Source of the DNA: Moniliella sp. 'wahieum'
Taxonomy: Eukaryota > Basidiomycota > Moniliellomycetes > Moniliellales > Moniliellaceae
Assembly (NCBI GenBank): GCA_003971905.1
Contig: RSEE01000035.1
Coordinates: 310,001 to 374,000, forward strand
Direction: 5' to 3'
DNA: 64,000 nt
Within the stretch, counting starts at the first letter, position 1. Each line of letters begins with the position of its first letter. The notes beneath the pieces were generated by a model. That model saw only the letters and a list, made by a program, of their open reading frames with translations, was not told the DNA's origin and did not search any database. A program made the position numbers and the translations under genes. Below, piece after piece: positions 37,190 through 46,990 of the stretch.

Positions 37190-37447
37190 TTGTACCAGGC
37201 GTTGCTTTCCCCTAGCCTGAGACACCGAAGGGGGTACACTGCCCCCATGCCAAAGCGCCCAGCATCCGCTTTCCCGCCCACGCTGACCTAAGCGGGTGGG
37301 CGCTCGCCTTGCAACGTTTCAACAAGCGTGGAAATTGGCCCCGCCGTAACGCGTAACACGGTTCCTCCGCGCCTCGGCCAAGTCCACTCCTCCTGCTCGC
37401 CCAAGCAAGGCCCAACGACGAAAACAACCAACAGCCACCATCCCACC

Positions 37448-40400
37448 ATGGTCCCTCCCCCTTCCCCGCGCCCACGCCCATCCGCCCGCAGGCGCTCCCA
37501 TCGCCCCACTCCCCTGCGCAATGATGGCCGCGCCGCTGCCAACCGCGCGCCCCGTCGCGGGCGCCGTACTCCGGCCTTGCGCCGCACCCCCGCTGCTGTT
37601 GCCGCTCGCGCCGCGAGGCTAGTAGCGGCACCCCTCTTGTTGGGATAGAGAGGGCCGTGGATGCAGACGGCGCTGACATTGTCGTCCCCGAAGAAGACGA
37701 CGAAGACGACTATGGCTTCTCCGATGATGACGATGATGACATGACTCTCGGCCGCGACGCAGGGCTGGAGAACCTGGACGATCCGGTCCAACTGCAAGAG
37801 GAACTGTGTGAGACTCTCAAAATTTACGGCGTCGAGTTATCGATTTCCAACTCGGATTTCCAAGCGCTTAAAGACAGCGTGGGCAAAGAGGACTTAACTG
37901 ATGCTGACGCTGTCATTTATATGCCTGGACCCGAAGGATCAGACAGACAAAGTACCGGTGCTGTCCACGCTTGGGGCCCCCGAACCGGCTGGTGAAGTGG
38001 AGGACTATGAACCAGGCGTAGATTTTCAAGGGTTCCTCTTGGAACATGCCCGCAATGGAGGCGACCTGGGAACCACATTACGTGGAGTAACATCCAAAAA
38101 ACCCATCGCGCCGTCGACCTTGCGCAAATATCAGTCTGCGATACGACGGTTTGTCCATTTTCTCGCCCTCCCATGCATGCGAACTTTTCGCGACTGCCTC
38201 GAGAAGAAAACCAACCGCACGGCGTTTGCAGTCAATCTTTGGTTTTTCAAAACGTTAATGTTCGAGCGTGTCAAATTTGACACGCTGTCTGGGCGGCACG
38301 CCGCCTTGCTGTGGTGGTTCGACATGACCTATCCCGACTGTAGCTCCCCCCACTTCTTTGACTGGAAAACTTTCGTGGGCAATCCAGTGCGCAACAACGA
38401 GCTGGTCGCAATGATGCGCACAGCTCACAACCGCCATCGACGTGATCCACGTGTGTCGCATTCTTCCAACGCGATCCGGTATTGGGACTTGGTAGAAATC
38501 ATTGATGTCCTGGAGGATCAGTTGAAGCGGGCAATGCCTGACCCTTCCTTCATCGCCAGGGCCGGAGGGGCTCCAGTATTTAACCCGTCCGAAACCAAGC
38601 CCCTTATGCTGCTGACGGCGTGCATCCTCGCGTACCGTATGTGGCTTCGCTCACGTGAGGTATTGGACCTGAAGTGGAGAGACATTAAAAATCATCACGA
38701 GGCGGTCGCAGGAGACGCGCTTTCGGTTACGTGAGTGGACCTTCTTCGTTACTGTTCCCACTCTGACATGTCTTTTCTTTCGAAGGGTCACGTTTCACAG
38801 GACCAATCAGCACAACCCAGAAAACAGACAGAGATATCTTCTCTTCGATCTGGTTGGGCGACCGAGGGCCAGTGCTGTGCAGATCATGAGGCGCTGGAGG
38901 GAGCACTGCCAGCTGTTTGGGTACCAGTTGGAGGATGACGAGTATGTGTTTCCTCAGCTTGCGAGAAATGCGTCCTTCCCTAGGCATCGCCGCACGGACG
39001 ATGCGCCCTTTCCTCGAGCGACGGCGGCTTTCACCTACAAGACGTTCAGTGGATGGCTCAAGCAAACCATGCGTTGCAATCCCCACTTCAGAAACATTAC
39101 TGGTCATTATACTATTCATGGGTTTCGGCGTGGTGGTGCGCAAGATGCTTTTAACTTTGCCGAGGAATATGGCGAGCGGCCTAAGACCCTCCAACAGGTT
39201 CGCTGGTGGGGTGGGTGGTCACGGCTCAACAATTTGCCCTGGTTCGTTATGTTTTGGACCAAAGGGGGGCTATCGAGCACAGGTGCGATCACATGGAAGT
39301 TGAAGTTTCTGTGGGTCGGCATGCCATCTCAGAGACTGGCCTTCCCCTCAGCGATGTCGAACGCATTGTGCTTAACGTCGAAGAGCGCATGGGACGGCGG
39401 CTGGATGCGATTCCGGAGAGGACTGCAACACTTGTGAACCCGGAGCTCAAATTATTAACGGAAAGGATAGCGGGCCTCGAGCAAAGGCTCCAGGAAGCGA
39501 TGGAATGGACTGGGCATCAGACGGCGAGCATCTTCCAGGCGATAGTGGGCCTCGAGCAAAGGATTGGGCATCAGATGCTGCAGAACCCTTCGATGGGTAT
39601 TCGGCATCTGGTCGAAAATCCCAATCCTGGCGCGCCTGGAGGCCTGCGCCAAACGCCTGGCCCTTGGCCGTCAACAATACGCCTCCACCCCTGTATACTC
39701 TGCAGGCGCCTCGCCCTCCATCCATGCATGAGGTCTCTGCATTCCCGACGGCTCTTGATCATGCTAGGGTTCCACCCATTGCATTTCCCACTAATGGTGC
39801 TCCATCGCCTGCACCTGCTCCTGCTCCTGCACCTGCTCCTGCACCTGCTCCTGCACCTGCACCTGCTCCTGCTCCTGCTCCTGCTCTTACTCCATCGCCT
39901 GCTCCTGCTCCTGCTCCTGCTCTTGCTCCATCGCCTGCTCCTGGTCGTTCACACCCCCTGCTCCTACTGTCCCGCCCTTGGAACCTACTGCTCCACCGCC
40001 TGTTCCTGCAGGTCCTGCCACGACTGATTTTCTTGCACCTCCGACCGAACCACCACCAGTTGCTGCTGCCCCTGCCACGACTGCCGCGACTGATTTCCTT
40101 GCTCCTCCCACTAGACCTCCACCTGCTCCTGTTCCTCCTGCCTATGCCGCTCCTCCTTACGCCATCCCTTCCCGGTCTGTTCGCACCAGGGTTGGCCCCA
40201 CCCGTCCCACCCGTCCCACATCCCTCATTCAGGCCCCCCCTATTCCGCGGGGGTCAGCCTTGATGATCCCTCCACATTTGTTGATAAGCCTTTTGAGCTC
40301 AACCGGAGGTTGTTGTTGAGCAAGAAGACGGTTAGGAAGTCAAAGGACGGCAAGGAAAAGGCTCGGGAGAATGTCGTCGAGAAGACTTCCCCTTTCCCAG

Positions 40401-40751
40401 CGGACTACGTTCACCCCCTCGAGATGAGCATGGTGGTCAAAGACCCCTATCGTTGGATGTGGTGGAGCCTTACAGCTGAGGACAATCTCTACGATTTGCT
40501 CAAGATACCAAAGAGAATGTTCCTGGTTTACTGGAGGGAATGTGGGAGTGATCTTGCCAGGTTCCAAGAAAAATACGGATCGGAGTATCTGTATGGCGGA
40601 GGGGAAAAAGCAATGGAAGGAGATTTCGGTCAACTTTTTGGACGCAGAAGTGCGCAGGCAAGAAAACCTAAAGAAGCAGCAGGAGCCTTTCACCAAGAGC
40701 GACAAGATTCGTTATGGTGTCCCAAGCCAAACGGGAGAGAGCCCTGATTGA
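37448..40751 (+). mobile_element. Crypton-type tyrosine-recombinase DNA transposon
   Basis: Spans the recombinase gene described in the overlapping CDS entry; outer limits are uncertain. Cryptons lack terminal inverted repeats, and I could not identify the short direct repeats at their ends. The left limit may reach repeat R1 at 36947. To the right nothing recognisable extends past about 40.8 kb. It is inserted between GEA and hexokinase. All catalytic residues are visible, and the frame changes resemble those in nearby essential genes, so it may be intact in the organism. Confidence 0.82.
37448..40751 (+). CDS. Crypton recombinase: tyrosine recombinase with GCR1-like tail
   Basis: Catalyses element excision and integration. 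N-terminus Arg/Pro-rich, then acidic (VVPEEDDEDDYGF, 37680-37740). SAM-like core-binding domain from about 38095 (PSTLRKYQSAIRRFVHFLAL). Catalytic domain: box A WLRSREVLDLKWRDI (about 38640-38690), intron 38731-38785, VTFHRTNQHNP, box B TIHGFRRGGAQD (39113-39148) with H..R, then VRWWGGWS, and a nucleophile candidate in VRYVLDQ (about 39233-39253). A coiled coil follows (LLTERIAGLEQRLQEA, AIVGLEQRIGHQ), then a Pro/Ala repeat, then a GCR1_C-like DNA-binding segment: YWRECGSDLARFQEKYG and KKQWKEISVNF. Indel-type frame changes occur at about 37630, 37930, 39230, 39700, 39970 and 40610. The stop is 40747 or 40751. Confidence 0.82.
39806..39950 (+). repeat. GCACCTGCTCCT minisatellite (Pro-Ala tract)
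   Basis: About 24 hexamer units of GCTCCT/GCACCT with a few TCGCCT interruptions, encoding (PA)n in the Crypton recombinase between the coiled coil and the GCR1-like domain. In other frames it reads as Leu-rich or Cys-rich nonsense. Confidence 0.85.
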
Positions 40752-41859
40752 TTGATGCTCTCAGATCTGCATCTCGCCGCTCGCAGCCGACGGGAACGCT
40801 TGGCGCTGATGTTTCGCCTGTAAATGGTATCCAGTGACGTCTTCTTGAAGCCATTCGATAGTTGGTCTCTGAAATGCAATCGCGGCCACCACTGTATACC
40901 CGCTGATCGAGGATCTCCTCCCTTTCATTTAATCCGATTTTTGGTACTGCGTGATTATTGGGCAGCTAACTGTGGGAATGGAGGTGGTGAGTCGTAACAT
41001 TCACTGCATTGCTCCCCCAAGCGATGCTTCCTATTCGCAGGAAGGGCGGAGCAGAAGAAATGTAAGAGCACTACTGATGCCCTGCTGCCACTGGTCGCAT
41101 GTCACATGTCACATGTCACATGTCACATGTCACCGGTCACCAGTGTCGCAACAGAGCGTACGTTTCAGAATTGAATAGGAGCACACCCCGTCTATCAGTA
41201 CTCAGTGCTTTGCGCACCAGAAGGTGCACTAGGCTCAGGTGCTGCCTGCTACCCAGCCAGCCCAGCCCCAGCTCAGCCCCAAACCCCAGCCTCAGCCCCC
41301 CAGAGGAGGCTACCCCGAAGCCACTTTAGAAACAGGCTGCGGGCTGCTGCTACCTGCTGCCGTACTGCCCCCGTGCCAGCCACAGCTTGTCATCATATCA
41401 TTCAACGTACATTCAACCTTGGGCCACGCGCCTTCAAGCTTCAAGCTTAGAGCGCTTTGCGCTTAATCCGCTGAACGTTGAACTTTGCCCCCCCAGCGCG
41501 CGCTTCGAAATGTAAGTGGGCGTGTGCCCCCCTGTATTGGCTCCCTCGGCCCACACACCATCCCTTTCCGTCCTCCACGCCGCCGTCCACCCTCACCTCA
41601 CCTTCTCATATCTTGCCTTCCATGTACCGACCCGTCTCCCCGCGGAGCTCCATCTGCCCCTTAGATCACGTATGTTCCTGCTGTTCCCTCTTGACTTGGT
41701 CAGGCATCTCCGCCTGTGTTGGCTCTGCAGTGCACACTGTTGCCATGGTTGATACAGGGGGTGCTGTACTTGTGACAGTCGCCTGCATTTCATTTGTGGT
41801 ACTAACCCTGTGTCGCTCTGGCCTAGGTCACCTTCAGCACGAGCAACGAGAATAACAAG
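40752..41859. other. intergenic with TGTCACA array and hexokinase leader
   Basis: At 41098-41133 CATGTCA is repeated five times in perfect 7-bp periodicity, followed by CCGGTCACCAG. From 41515 a GTAAGT donor and, at 41825, a CCTAG acceptor could bound a 5'-UTR intron of hexokinase. Otherwise no gene is seen. Confidence 0.5.
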
Positions 41860-43272
41860 ATGCCCGAGGCGCGCCAGGCTCAGCTGGACCAGCTGTTGGC
41901 CAAGTACACCGACCTTTTCACTGTTTCCCCCGCCCAGCTGCAGGACATTACCCACAACTTTGTTGAGGTGCTGCAGAACGGCTTGGACAAGCACGGGCAG
42001 ACGGTCCGGATGTTTGCCACCTACGTCTTTGGGTTTCCCACTGGCAAAGAAGAGGGCAAGTATCTGGCCCTCGATCTAGGCGGAACCAATTTGCGGGTTT
42101 GTCTCGTAGAGCTCCACGGCGATCGCACGTTCCATGTGACCCAGTCCAAGTTTAAGCTCACCGAGGAACAGAAGCATTGCGAAGGGTCGGAGCTGTTTGA
42201 CTTCTGTGCCCAATGCCTCGGCACGTTTGTCGATGAGACGATTCCTCACAAGGCCGATGGCTCCCTGGACATCGAACATCGTATTCCTCTCGGGTTTACC
42301 TTTTCCTACCCTATGGAGCAGGAACGCATTGACCATGGCGAACTGGTCCGCTGGACCAAAGGTTTTGGTAATCCCAACACTGAAAACCGGGATGTGGCTA
42401 CTATGTTCCGTTCCTCACTCACCAAGTACAACATCCCCATCCGTCTTACCTCTCTAATTAATGATACAACCGGTACCCTAATTGCATCCCACTATACCGA
42501 CCCGGACGTGAAGATTGCCTGCATTTTTGGCACGGGGTGCAACGCCGCCTACATGGAACACGTGCGGGACATTCCCAAATTTACCAAGGACCACCCTGAA
42601 GTCAGCCTAGATGACGATATGGCAATCAACTGTGAATATGGTGCGTTTGATTCATACCATCCCAAGTTCCTGCCTCGAACCAAGTACGACGAAACGATCG
42701 ACATGACATCCAACAAGCCAACACACAAGTGTATGAAAAGATGATTGCCGGTCTCTATCTTGGTGAAATTTTCCGCCTCTGCATGACAGAGATGGTAGAC
42801 GAGGGGTCCCTCTTTGTCGGCCAAAACACTACAAGATCGAGTCGCCGTTTGTATTTGACACTGCGTTCCTCTCTCATGGAGGCCGACCCGACGCCCGAGT
42901 TGCTTACTATTACCGGACTCTTTGTTCACTTCTTTGGCTTGGAGACCACCCTGGCCGAGCGCCAGTTTTTCCGCAGCCTGGCTCAACTCATGATTGGGAC
43001 CCCTCTGCACGCTTGTCAGCGTGCGGGATTGCCGCTCTGGTCACCAAGATGGGATATATCGAGGACGGATGTGGCGTGGGGGCGGATGGAAGCCTGTTCA
43101 GCAAGTACCCAGGTTTCCCTGAGCGCATTTCGCAAGGTCTCGTTGATATTTTTGGTGAGGCAGGCGTAAGATCAAGCTTCACCAAGCTGAAGATGGCTCT
43201 GGTGTGGGCTCTGCCATCATTGCGGCCATGACCAAGAGCCGTAAGGACCAGGGCATCTATGAGCAACTGTAA
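41860..43272 (+). CDS. HXK: hexokinase
   Basis: Phosphorylates glucose and other hexoses with ATP in the cytosol. MPEARQAQLDQLLAKYTDL matches fungal hexokinase starts. Motifs in order: FGFPTGKEEGKYLALDLGG (phosphate-binding, about 42030-42085), LGFTFSYPMEQ (sugar-binding, 42290), LINDTTGTLIA with the catalytic Asp (42455), FGTGCNAAYME (42528), NCEYGAFD (42628). The C-lobe continues as YEKMIAGLYLGEIFR, then CGIAALVTKMGY (43022-43056), DGSLFSKYPGF and DGSGVGSAIIAAM, ending EQL at 43272. At least four frame changes (near 42715, 42830, 43005, 43170) interrupt an otherwise canonical protein of about 470 residues. No intron is needed within the coding part. Hexokinase versus glucokinase specificity is not resolvable. 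Confidence 0.92.
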
Positions 43273-44350
43273 GACGACATTGATCCTTGTCATTGCTTTG
43301 CGTTGCGTTCGTCCTCTCCTTCTCTTCCCCACACGTATGCCACTGCCATTTACGACCCCCCTTTTTGGCACTCCATTCCATTTCCCTCGGCCGTATTGGG
43401 GCCTTTAAGGCGCAGCATTGGAATTGGCCTTTGGTGGGACTGCCCGTATGGACAATATCTTCTCTGTGCTCCTTGTGAGGATGGCGGTTTGTTTTGTTGT
43501 AGGGCCTTGATTTCCGAATCCAAGGAGGGGAGGATGGGGTGCTCTCTCATGTTATCCATCCCACTCTTTGCTTTGGTTTGCTCGACCGTATGGCCTGTTT
43601 TCCGTTTCCCTATTTCATGGCAATTGCACTAGAACCATCATGAACATTTGGCGATTCAACATGGGCCCCGGAGGTGCTTTTAGCGGGAAGGCCACGGGGG
43701 CGTTGGTTGAATAGCACCCTTCGGGGCCGGCCGCAGCGCTGGAAAGAAAGGAAGCCCACCAGGTGCGGCTCAGCCTGAACCTGGATTAACCTTTGCCTCT
43801 TCGGTTCCCAAGCCGAACCGGTTACCGATTTAACCTTTAACGTTTAACGTTTAACCCAAAGTGATCTTTCAAACGATCATTTACGTAGGGTTACGCCTTG
43901 CGACAAACAGGGGCACCCTATCCAAGTGGAGGCTCACACACTGCCCTTCCGCCAAACTCGCCACACTGCCCCCACGGCCGGGATCAAAATTTGCCATCGT
44001 TCGCGGTGGCCTATAAAGAAGGTCGCGGGCGCCCTCTCCAAGCTTCTTTCCCTTACCCTTATGCGGCACTTGATGCCGCGCCGGTGCGCCTCCTTCCCCG
44101 TCCGGCTCGCCTCTTTCGTGGCGGAGACCGCCCTTGGCCCCGGCAGAAGAAAGCCCAGGGGGCTGCTAAAACCATCGTCCGGAGGTTCGCTTTTGCTGAG
44201 CCCATGAGTGTCGATGACCTATTGTCCCTACACCTTCCTCATCTTTAAAATGGACATGTCTTTCCTTCTTCTCGTCCCTAACTGGCCTACTTCATAGCTC
44301 AGATGTTGTCTCGATATTTGTTTAGAACATTGGCGGCTCATCGAGCACAT
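43273..44350. other. intergenic, with a possible small gene at 44.0-44.25 kb
   Basis: Mostly 3' UTR and spacer. TTTAACG is repeated at 43831-43857. A TATAAAG box at 44014 precedes an ATG at 44059, and a frame running to 44248 ends KTIVRRFAFAEPMSVDDL... with a basic R/K-rich middle. This could be a small, perhaps mitochondrial, protein in shifted frames, but I recognise no family. Confidence 0.3.
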
Positions 44351-46192
44351 TTAGCTGGCGGCTGCTGGCTCGGGCACCCAGTACGCGCTAGCTGGCAGGA
44401 CAGAAGCCTTGGGGTCGCGCACGGCCAATCGCTGGCTTGATGCGCTTGGACCTGTCGATGGGGGGAAGGGTGCTGGAACGGCCGACGTCTCGCTACCCCG
44501 GCAAGGGCACCGGTCCAGATCGAGCAGGACATGCGGCCCTAAGGGGAAGGAGAGGCAGTACATGTCCTTGTTCGGCGAGACGGTGCGAACATAGGTCAAG
44601 GTCGCCTTGGCCGGCCGGGGTTGAGCGGGTCCCGTTGTTCGCGTCAGCCGAAGTAGGGACCTGGGAGACTGGCTGAGACTCAGCACGGCCTTTCTTGAGG
44701 TCCTTGTTGGGCCGGTCAAATTCGTCTGCACCTGGAGCGCATGCTCTGAATCCAGCGCGATTCCCATCGCTTCGTTCGCCCGTTGAATCAAGTCCTCGGC
44801 AGGGTGTTCCATGTCTTTCGTGAAGCAATAGACATGTACCAAGGGCCAGGGCAGGCCGTGAGCCAACGGGTCTTGAGCTCGAGCCACGATCTCAGCATCC
44901 AGTTCGGCCCTGCGTGATGGGGTGGAAGCCAAGGAGCGGTAGGCGCCCCGGAAGGCGCCCAGAAAGTGGAGGGCCGTGGAGGGAAGGTTCATGACAAAGT
45001 GCTCCGGCAGCTTACGGGGGCGACCATGGGGAAGAAAAGCAATGGGGTTGGACGCCTCCTCCTCTGGGGTGGCATAGGCGCATTGGACAGACCCTGGGCC
45101 AATGCTTTCTCCCTTCGCTCTTGCCCAACTTGCTTCAACTCAGTTTGAGCCTTGCGCATCTCCTGTGCAGAGGCGATGATAACGCCCGAGGGTGGCTCGT
45201 TCCAAACTTGTTCCACCGCGCGTGGGATGTAAGTGTAGGCATCTTCGCACGAGGAATGTACCCGGTCGGACACATGATTTCCCCGCGCATTAGCAACCAG
45301 TGCGTCATACGATGCGGGGTTCAAGTCGTTCGCCCACACCTCGCACTTGTTGACTCGGGCAGCTGGGACAGCAAACGGTCCCACCCCAGCCATCGCGTCC
45401 ACCACCACGGCCCAGGGCCAAAGAGATGAACCAAACGGGCATGCTCCGATTCAAGACGCGAATTCCAGTAAACATGGCGGAAATCAAAGGTGAAGTTGCA
45501 TCCATGCTCAGTGAGGGTAACCTCGTAGTCCGGCTCGCCGGCCAGAAGCTCCATGGCAAAGGTGCGGAAACGGGTGTCGATAGCGTCCAGCTTGTTGACG
45601 ACAGTGCGGATCCCCTTGTTCTTATCCAACACCACTTGGCCAAAACATACTTGTAGGGCACCCATACTTCGCGCAGGTTCATGTGCGCAATATGGCCGGT
45701 AGAGGCAAACGCTGGGTGTACCACCCGCGCCAATCGAGGGTGGGAAGATGGCTGACATGACTTCGTCGGCGGTAAAAAGTCGTACCCAATCTCGCGCGAT
45801 GCCATGGTCAACTCAAGGTTCCAGAGGCAACAAAAGTCCTTCACATCCGTGGCACTCTGCAATTGACTCGTACTTCAGCGCAACCACCCTGCCCTTGGGG
45901 TCTTGCGGGTCGATCCAGACAGCGGGCAAACGAGGAGGAAAGTACACGTGCTGGGTCAACTCCTTGGCACGCAGGACCGACTCAACCCGCCGGGCTGGTA
46001 CGCGAACAGTTGCCCGATTCAAGACAACTGAAAACTGCGATGTATCAATCTTGAGGGAGCGAGCAAAGGTTTCGAGTTGCTCAGCTTGGGCAGGGGTTAA
46101 GGGGATGGGCAGACCCTCGTGGTACACCCGCGTAATCTGCGCGGGCGGGGTGGGGAGGCGCTGGATAGTCGCGGGGGGAGGGGGATGGACAT
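44351..46192 (-). CDS. TRM5: tRNA (guanine37-N1)-methyltransferase Trm5
   Basis: Transfers methyl from AdoMet to N1 of G37 in tRNAs with G36-G37, preventing frameshifting; acts in nucleus, cytosol and mitochondria. The N-terminal domain has QITRVYHEGLPIPL and VESVLRAKEL. The core has GHIAHMNLREVWVPYK, QVVLDKNKGIRTVVNKLD and FDFRHVYWNSRLESEHARL. The AdoMet site is VVDAMAGVGPFAVPAA (about 45405), followed by ANDLNPASYDALVANA, VMNLPSTALHFLGAF (44990) and LTYVRTVSPNKDMYCLSF near the end. ATG at 46192 (MSIPLPP) requires one missing C to join the main frame. About four indel-type breaks; length near 600 residues, slightly above the usual because of an R/P insertion at 45070. Divergent from the tRNA gene 250 bp upstream. 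Confidence 0.92.
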
Positions 46193-46437
46193 GGTGCGGG
46201 GAAGGGTGGTAATGCTGTGGGCAAAGACACTTCGGCGCGTGCTCAACGGCAACGGAACCCTCCGCCGTAAGGACCAACCAACGAAGGCGTGGAAATGGTG
46301 GTGTTGCATGTTGGGTGCCAGGCGGGGGCAGTAAGCAGAAAAAAGCATCTTCAGGACAGGAACTGCTTCGGTGCAATATGGCATACTCTGACATACCAGG
46401 CATGACAAGGTACTTTCTCTCTTGCCTTCGGCATACA

Positions 46438-46524
46438 GCTCTGATCTTCCAGTGGTTAGGAAGTAGGATTTTGAGACTACAACACAAACTTTCCTGAAAC
46501 CTGGGTTCGAATCCCAGTCGGAGC
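46438..46524 (+). tRNA. tRNA-Gln (anticodon TTG) with 16-nt intron
   Basis: All arms fold. Acceptor GCTCTGA pairs with TCGGAGC. D arm is TTCC/GGAA with loop AGTGGTTA. Anticodon stem TAGGA pairs with TCCTG, anticodon TTG at 46471-46473 preceded by TT. T arm CTGGG/CCCAG encloses TTCGAAT (box B). The 16 nt at 46475-46490 sit after position 37, the canonical tRNA intron site. Reads codon CAA. CCA is not encoded. Confidence 0.92.
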
Positions 46525-46532
46525 TTTTTTTT
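46525..46532 (+). terminator. RNA polymerase III terminator (T8)
   Basis: Eight consecutive T directly after the tRNA discriminator position, the standard Pol III stop signal. Confidence 0.9.
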
Positions 46533-46990
46533 GTGGCGTACCGAGGAGTCGAGCGGCAGACGCGGATTGTCCTGTGGTCCCCAACTCGGGTGACATGTGA
46601 TCGCTCACAGTCGCTCTTGGGCGAGGGAAAGAGAACATGGTGCTCCCAGTGCTATTGGGACAGTGCATCAGCTTGATATTTCACAGCTGGTGGCTGCGTC
46701 AACGGGGAGGAGCGAGGAGCGTCAGCGCTCAGCGCGGGCTAAATTAAAAGCAGCAAGCTCACGCGTGAGCGCTGGTTATAGCACCGGCCAGGGCGGGGCT
46801 TAGGTAAGGGGACGCCGCCCCCGCTTCAGCCCAGTGTCGGCCGTTATCTGCGGAGGGGGACGGGGCCTGTGCGTATCGGGCGGTGGCTTGCAGGCTGCCT
46901 GGCCAGTCCTGCCCCTCTCTCCACCCCTCCCCCTCCCTTCCCCCATCGTCTGCCCCACCTCCTCCGCTGCCCCCCAATACGACGCTTTAC
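46533..46990. other. spacer and promoter of the membrane-protein gene
   Basis: No gene is seen between the tRNA and ATG 46991. GC-rich with C/T tracts just before the start, typical of a fungal Pol II leader. Confidence 0.4.

Noticed and set aside
39206-40027. Leu-rich tail (LLLLHRLLL) as a membrane segment
   Set aside because: Wrong-frame reading of the Pro-Ala hexamer repeat in the Crypton gene.
41098-41133. CRISPR-like array
   Set aside because: 7-bp perfect tandem without spacers, in a eukaryotic context.
43831-43857. TTTAACG repeats as interstitial telomere
   Set aside because: Only three units and not the TTAGGG-type repeat expected in fungi.
46438-46524. Functional link between the tRNA and neighbouring TRM5
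   Set aside because: Trm5 methylates G37, whereas this tRNA-Gln has A37; adjacency is probably chance.
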